DNA from: Phragmites australis
Taxonomy: Eukaryota; Streptophyta; Magnoliopsida; Poales; Poaceae
Reading direction: 5' to 3'
Length of the DNA: 64,000 nt
Assembly: GCF_958298935.1 (NCBI RefSeq)
Contig: NC_084939.1
Span: forward strand, 25,984,001 to 26,048,000
Below, one piece after another: positions 60,101-64,000 of this stretch. The notes below the pieces were generated by a model. It was not told the origin of the DNA, searched no databases, and was given only the letters and a program-made list of their open reading frames with translations. Positions within the stretch are counted from its first letter, which is position 1. Each line of letters opens with the position of its first letter. The translations under genes and the position numbers were made by a program.

Positions 60101-61508
60101 GGTCTTTAAGGTGAAGAGGGATGAGAGCGGAGCAGTTGTGCGACACAAAGCGCGCCTGGTGGCGAAGGGCTATGTCCAGCGAGCCGGCATCGACTACGAC
60201 GAAGTCTTCGCACCCGTCGCACGCCTGGAGTCAGTACGGGCGATGCTCGCTCTTGCGGCGCACGAGCAATGGGAAGTCCATCACATGGACGTGAAGAGCG
60301 CGTTTCTGAACGGAGACCTGAAGGAGGAGGTTTACGTCGCGCAGCCGCCTGGGTTCATCGTCGCCGGCAAGGAGAACATGGTGCTGCGCCTCCGCAAAGC
60401 GTTGTACGGGCTTCGTCAAGCACCGAGGGCCTGGAATGACAAGTTAGACACCACCATGGTCTTTCTTGGTTTCCAGAGGAGCAGCTCAGAGCACGGCATC
60501 TACACTCGCAGTAGAGGAGGCGGGCGACTGGTGATCGGCGTCTACGTCAACGATTTGATCATCACCGGCACCAGCAAGGACGACATCGCGGCGTTCAAGC
60601 GCGAGATGAAATCCAAGTTCCAGATGAGTGATCTCGGCTTACTTTCGTACTATCTTGGTATTGAGGTGAAGCAGAGTGTCGCCGGGATCTTCCTGTGCCA
60701 GTCGGCTTATGCTGGCAAGGTGCTGGAACGGTGCGGCCTCGCGGCGTGCAATGCGAGCGCGGCGCCCATGGAGAGCCGGCTCAAACTGAGCAAAGTCGGC
60801 GCTGGAGACAAGGTGAACGCCACGGAGTTCAGGAGGATCATCGGGGCGCTCAGGTACTTGCTGCATACCCGGCCGGACCTTGCATACTCGGTCGGGTACC
60901 TGAGTCGGTTCATGGAAGAGCCCCACGAGGATCACCTCGTAGCTGTCAAGCGTGTGCTCCGGTACGTCGCTGGCACACGAGGGTATGGTCTGCACTACAC
61001 CAAGCACGAGGAAGGCGCCCCCAAGCTGATCGGCTACAGCGACGCCGACATGGCCGGCGACGTCGACACGCGCAAGAGCACCAGCGGCGTCGTCTTCTTC
61101 CTCGGTGGGAACCCCATCACATGGCAATCGTCCAAGCAGAAGGTCGTGGCCTTGTCTTCGTGCGAATCGGAGTACATTGCAGCGGCATCAGCAGCCTGTC
61201 AGGGCGTATGGTTGGCTAGGCTCTTGACCGACATACTCGGGGAGGAGTCAAGCGCACCAGAGCTGCGGGTGGACAATCAGTCTGCCATTGCCTTGAGTAA
61301 GAATCCCGTCTATCATGACCGAAGCAAGCATATTGACGTTCGCTATCATTTCATTCGGGAATGCGTCGACGAGGGCCGCATTGTCATCAGCTACACGGAG
61401 ACAGAGCAGCAGCTTGCAGATGTCCTCACCAAGGCGCTGGGCCGTGTTCGTTTTCAGCAGCTGCGCGACATGATCGGCATCAAGGCAGGTGACCGAGTTC
61501 AGGATTAG
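57165..61508 (+). CDS. Ty1/copia gag-pol polyprotein, open but with altered RT motif
   Basis: A single 1447-residue frame from the ATG at 57165 (the frame is open further upstream, but that part is Dof flank and terminal repeat). Order: gag (about 40-240), CCHC knuckle CAYCGKKGHWAEEC (300-313), protease DTGA (386-389), integrase with GPVSPATPSGNKYF and an SPQQNGVVERRN segment, RT with KARLVAKGYVQ, HHMDVKSAFLNGDL and GLRQAPRAWN, and RNase H with GYSDADMAGD, SCESEYIAAASA and LADVLTKAL. The RT catalytic motif normally reads YVDD in copia elements; here it is YVND, with Asn at residue 1129 (AAC at 60549-60551). One G-to-A change from GAC would explain this. Such a change is expected to abolish polymerisation, so this copy would depend on enzyme from elsewhere or was mutated after insertion. 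The rest looks recent and undamaged. Confidence 0.95.
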   Translation: MSRSSAPGRQQQDGMLTPPHNNRRRSPSPPPRRPRHRAGNVIERIVEKSTSSIVYPVLGRNDYTDWSLVMRVNLQAAELWDVIESGAGDYHTDRKALAALLRAVPQEMKAGLAVKETAREAWDAIRVMRVGADRVKEANAEKLRQDFADITFKPGELVEDFALRINALANELRVLGDHVSEKEVVKKMLHEVPEKLESVAISMETLLDLNSLSLEEATGHLRAVERRKKKASGKDSAGRLLLTEEEWTARMKNREGRSSGAGSGGRERRTGGKPPRGRGQGSSDKGGKPSASKAGPNDECAYCGKKGHWAEECRKKKRDQAQAHLAQEEEEDQSLLMAHAVVINTDPPPSAQAPPPPPERVVIVEQKVYADLGPREEGDDYLWVLDTGATNHMTSCRHAFAELDSKVCGNVRFGDGSVVEIEGRGTIVFICKNGEHRALTGVFYIPKLKANIISLGQLDETGCRVDIDSGTLRIFDPSRRLLAKVIRNSARLYHLRLNIGHPVCLSARSSEQAWLWHARFGHLGFSSLKKMAAQQMVRGLPPLDQVDQVCDGCLIGKQRRASFPTQAKYRAEHAIELVHGDLCGPVSPATPSGNKYFLLLVDDMSRFMWLRMLSSKDQAPAAIKNFKAAVEVETGRKLKTLRTDRGGEFTSVEFGQYCAEHGVERHLTAPYSPQQNGVVERRNQSILSMARCMLKTKGLPGYFWGEAVSTAVFILNRAPTRALDGKTPYEAWHGERPAVHFLRTFGSIAHVKVTRPDLKKLDDRSLKTIFVGYEPGSKAYRCYDPISRRVVVSRDVVFDEVAQWSWEEGAGQHSEDGEPFVVEYTTQITATATTPAATPSPSPAPSTPGAASPAATPHASPARTATLAPPSPETPVQFVSPPTEVRDDELDAEHDEEAPLRFRAVDNIIGDAPLPGLANRDFDEVLNFTTADEPSSFGEAEQEASWREAMRVEMQAIKDNKTWELVKLPAGHRPIGLKWVFKVKRDESGAVVRHKARLVAKGYVQRAGIDYDEVFAPVARLESVRAMLALAAHEQWEVHHMDVKSAFLNGDLKEEVYVAQPPGFIVAGKENMVLRLRKALYGLRQAPRAWNDKLDTTMVFLGFQRSSSEHGIYTRSRGGGRLVIGVYVNDLIITGTSKDDIAAFKREMKSKFQMSDLGLLSYYLGIEVKQSVAGIFLCQSAYAGKVLERCGLAACNASAAPMESRLKLSKVGAGDKVNATEFRRIIGALRYLLHTRPDLAYSVGYLSRFMEEPHEDHLVAVKRVLRYVAGTRGYGLHYTKHEEGAPKLIGYSDADMAGDVDTRKSTSGVVFFLGGNPITWQSSKQKVVALSSCESEYIAAASAACQGVWLARLLTDILGEESSAPELRVDNQSAIALSKNPVYHDRSKHIDVRYHFIRECVDEGRIVISYTETEQQLADVLTKALGRVRFQQLRDMIGIKAGDRVQD

Positions 61509-61518
61509 GGGGGAGAAA
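61508..61518 (+). promoter_or_regulatory. Polypurine tract of the copia element
   Basis: GGGGGGAGAAA begins at the last base of the TAG stop codon and ends where the LTR begins with TG. This is the expected plus-strand primer position. Confidence 0.85.
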
Positions 61519-61861
61519 TGTTGTTTAATTCCATCACTCGGCCATCGTTTATTTGTCTTAGTCAAGTTTGTTAGTTGCTTTCTTAGCCATAAAGTCAGCC
61601 ACGTCTCTCGGCTGTGCGAGTTTGTAGAGAGCGCCGCGCCCGTCGTCCGTGCGCGTCGCGCGTCGTGCTGCATGCCCCAGTTCGTGGCGCATGCCGCCCA
61701 GTTCGGCCGCCTCGTCCGGCCTCTTTGTAATCAGTTTTCTATATATAGCAATGCAAGACAACAGAAAACGCTGCCACGTTTACGCAGCACCAAATCCACT
61801 TCGCATTTTCTGCTCTCGTTTCTTTAGCTCCGGCTCGCCGCCGGCGCGGTTAAGTCCGACA
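61519..61861 (+). repeat. Only LTR (3') of the copia element, 343 bp
   Basis: Opens TGTTGTTTAATTCC and ends AAGTCCGACA at the CACCG target copy. A TATATATAG sequence near 61740 is a likely U3 promoter element, reading away from the element towards the upstream part of the Dof gene. Because no 5' LTR exists, LTR-to-LTR divergence cannot date this insertion. Confidence 0.9.
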
Positions 61862-62644
61862 CACCGCTCGCCGCCTGCTTGCCATTCCTCCCTTCCTCCG
61901 TCTGCGGTGATGCTGATGCCACGGCAGTGCTCATCGCCTCCTGCAGCAAATTAAAGATGATTTTTTAGCTAGACGACCTAATCTTAGCTAAGCAAACAGA
62001 AGAGCTAGAACTGATCAGACCCAGCCCGGCCGGCCTCTCTGCAGCCATTCCTTCAAGAAATGACAACATATATAGATCTCATTGTGCTACCAAGAAGTGT
62101 CCAGAAGCCAAATACAACTCCATGCGGGTTATGATGAACTTGTGTGATCCAAGTTTGCCGGTCAATATGTCATGTGATCAGCTAAGAATTCCAAGCTTAA
62201 ACCCCGATGGAATGTCAGATTAATTTCTCGGCGGCCCCAACCAATACGATCGATTTACAAAACTTACCTAGATAGTTCGCTGAGATGCATATGATGAGCA
62301 TATTTTGAAGCATATATAGTACTTACTGGCCGTGGATATTATGTAGAGTAATCTGAAAGGTGGAGGAAACAATTGGAGGAATCTTAATTTTCCTCAGCAT
62401 ATACCACACTAGCTAGACAAAGAAAAGAAAATAAAAGAATCCATCTTTGAATTGGTGGTCCAGTTCGTTGATGCATGGAGAATAGGCTCGATCGATTCGC
62501 ACCCATGATCGAGTGAGTATTTGAGAGCAAACGGATCAAGATACGTGCGTACAACTACTTTACGCCTCAATTCGAAGCTAGCTAACCAGGGTATATATAC
62601 ACAAACGACGAATAATCTCGCGCGCGCAGGCATGAAGCTAGCTA

Positions 62645-62691
<47 letters not shown>

Positions 62692-63060
62692 ACACCTATT
62701 CTATACTCCTAGGAGTATGTACTCCCACATGCAATATACCATCTAAACAAACACTTTATACTCTTTTATCATTTTTAGTATACTCTAATACTAATTTTAA
62801 GATACTCCAATATGAGTTGTATGAAAAAAAATTCAATGTTAGCCTTTTATTTTTACTATATACTCTTTTTTATACATAAAAGAAGTATATACGCAAATTA
62901 TGATAAAAATCATGGAATTTCATAAAATTTTTCGTGAGATTTGTATTGTAGTATCTTATAATTACTAATGAAGTATATTTAAAGTGATAAAGAAGTATAA
63001 CACACGTGTAAAAGTGGTATATGAGATGTAGGAGTACATACACCCAGGAGTACATACTAG

Positions 63061-63098
<38 letters not shown>

Positions 63099-63381
63099 TT
63101 GCGATCAAGATCAAGAAACGATCATAGAACTTGACATCTATCTATAGACCGATCGAGCGACTTCACCCAAAAGAAGAAGAAGAACAAGCAGAAGAAAGGT
63201 TTAATAAACTGGGGAGATCGAGTACCTACTGCATGCTGCATCGCATCGATCCATCTGCGGCCGAAGGAGGAAGTGGGGAAGGAGTTGAGATTATTATTAC
63301 CTTCTGGTGCTGGTGCTGCTCCTGATGGTTGTGGTGGTGAACAGATTCTTCAGCGCTGCTGTCGCTGGAGATCATATCCAT
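61862..63381 (-). pseudogene. Dof gene, 5' part (exon 1, intron 1, start of exon 2)
   Basis: Exon 1 is 63381-63301: an ATG followed by 27 codons, starting MDMISSDSSAEESV with a His/Gln-rich tail, and a GT donor at 63300-63299. Intron 1 runs 63300-61941 and ends TTTGCTGCAG. Exon 2 starts at 61940 (EAMSTAVASASPQTEEGRNG) and reaches the insertion at the codon for Ser before a Gly run. Frames agree exactly with the Dof domain on the far side of the element, so the gene was intact before insertion. A CT-rich leader lies upstream at about 63400-63690. Transcripts from this promoter would now run into the antisense side of the copia element. Confidence 0.88.
62647..63093. mobile_element. Micron-like element between two (TA)n tracts in Dof intron 1
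   Basis: A (TA)n tract at 62647-62689 and another at 63062-63093 bracket about 372 bp of AT-rich sequence. The inner ends carry related inverted words: CTCCTAGGAGTATGTACTCC on the left, and on the right, in reverse, CTAGTATGTACTCCTGGGTG. Rice Micron elements are known as MITE-like units of about 0.4 kb that insert into TA microsatellites. This layout fits, but family membership is inferred. No ORF. Confidence 0.6.
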
Positions 63382-64000
63382 GGATCCACCAAGCTAGCCT
63401 CCTAAGGCACATCATATACATGAAGATGATCCCATAAGAACCCACGGAAAATCAAATTAAGAGACCAAAAATCTAGGTAATCGATCAATCAAACCTGTAG
63501 AGACGGCCGGCCAGAACACCAGGAGAGAAACCTAGCTAGAGTACTGACCAGACTCCGGCTGCACTCCCTCTCGTCTCTGTAGAGAGAGAGATAGATAAAT
63601 AGGGAGGGAGAGATAATGCTGTCCGGCCTTTAGTTCTAGAGAGAGGAAAGTGAGGGGGAGACAGAGCGAGAGGGCGATGGATGGATGGTGTGACGACTGT
63701 TGGCTGTAGCTACAAAGTAGTGAAATGGAAACGGAAGGCCGGTTTTCCATGGAAGTAAACGCGTGGTGTGCCTGCTAATGACGCATCACATGCACAACAC
63801 GGAAGGGAAACTTCTGCAAGGACATGAGGACGCAAATGCTTATCAGGATCGTTTATTTGCGTTAAGATTTGTGCAGAAAGAATAAGTACTAGATAGGAGG
63901 GATGTATAGCTGAGATAGACCATGTATATGCAACACATGAGAAAGATTGTCACGGAGGTGCCCATCGATACCTTCCAAGCGCCTTCTTTCTATTATTCCA
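63382..64000 (-). promoter_or_regulatory. Dof 5' UTR and promoter region
   Basis: Minus-strand reading shows CT-rich leader sequence (about 63545-63690) with a CTATTTATCT stretch near 63594-63603 that could act as a weak TATA element. The rest is upstream flank with no further gene. Confidence 0.45.

Larger units (their letters stand above)
57080..61861 (+). mobile_element. Ty1/copia element inserted in Dof exon 2, with one LTR and inverted U5 left end
   Basis: A perfect 5-bp target duplication CACCG flanks it (57075-57079 and 61862-61866), so both ends are true integration junctions. The internal order is primer site, open gag-pol, polypurine tract and one LTR (61519-61861). In place of a 5' LTR the left end holds 46 bp that are the exact reverse complement of the last 46 bp of the LTR, then CA, then the primer site. 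The element therefore ends in U5 sequence on both sides and has no 5' U3 promoter. It is in opposite orientation to the Dof gene. Confidence 0.92.

Noticed and set aside
1..64000. CRISPR arrays, bacterial operons, riboswitches or phage genes
   Set aside because: None seen. Introns, plant gene families and plant transposons show the DNA is from a plant nucleus.

Overview
The window is nuclear DNA of a grass (Poaceae). Genes have short exons with GT-AG introns and a GC-rich 5' end. They sit among grass-type Ty3/gypsy, Ty1/copia and LINE retroelements and many small hAT, CACTA, PIF/Harbinger-like and TA-flanked elements. The species cannot be named from sequence reading alone.

Layout. 1-10.8 kb: 3' part of a decayed Tat-type Ty3/gypsy element: broken pol, a 48-bp tandem array, a long antisense ORF, a polypurine tract and a 3' LTR. 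11.2-14.5 kb: complete eight-exon microsomal omega-3 fatty acid desaturase gene (FAD3 type). 15.3-18.2 kb: cluster of small DNA elements, two of them nested. 19.7-23.5 kb: a long LTR with primer-binding site, followed by a 249-residue ORF whose N-terminus copies the histone H3 tail. 24.4-31.5 kb: minus-strand copia remnant, a duplicated 1.2-kb repeat and a LINE remnant. 31.8-39.7 kb: complete 16-exon SIZ1-type SUMO E3 ligase gene (SAP, PHD, PINIT region, SP-RING). 40.2-46 kb: minus-strand LINE carrying two hAT insertions. 46.1-47.2 kb: CACTA element. 47.3-48.6 kb: broken RLCK-type kinase. 50-54.4 kb: LTR fragments and a copia remnant. 56.4-63.4 kb: a Dof transcription-factor gene on the minus strand, split in its second exon by a 4.8-kb copia element.

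Host functions are unrelated to each other: lipid desaturation in the ER, nuclear SUMOylation, a dead kinase and a transcription factor. The strongest observations are two. First, the copia element inside the Dof gene is flanked by a perfect 5-bp target duplication, but it lacks a normal 5' LTR. Its left end is instead a 46-bp inverted copy of the U5 end of its single LTR, so both outer termini are U5 termini. Its ORF is open, yet the reverse-transcriptase catalytic motif reads YVND. Second, the LTR-linked ORF begins MARTKQT, as histone H3 does.

All coordinates come from reading by eye. Exon joins were checked by frame arithmetic (FAD3 406 aa, SIZ1-type 839 aa, Dof 232 aa before insertion), but no alignment or database search was run.
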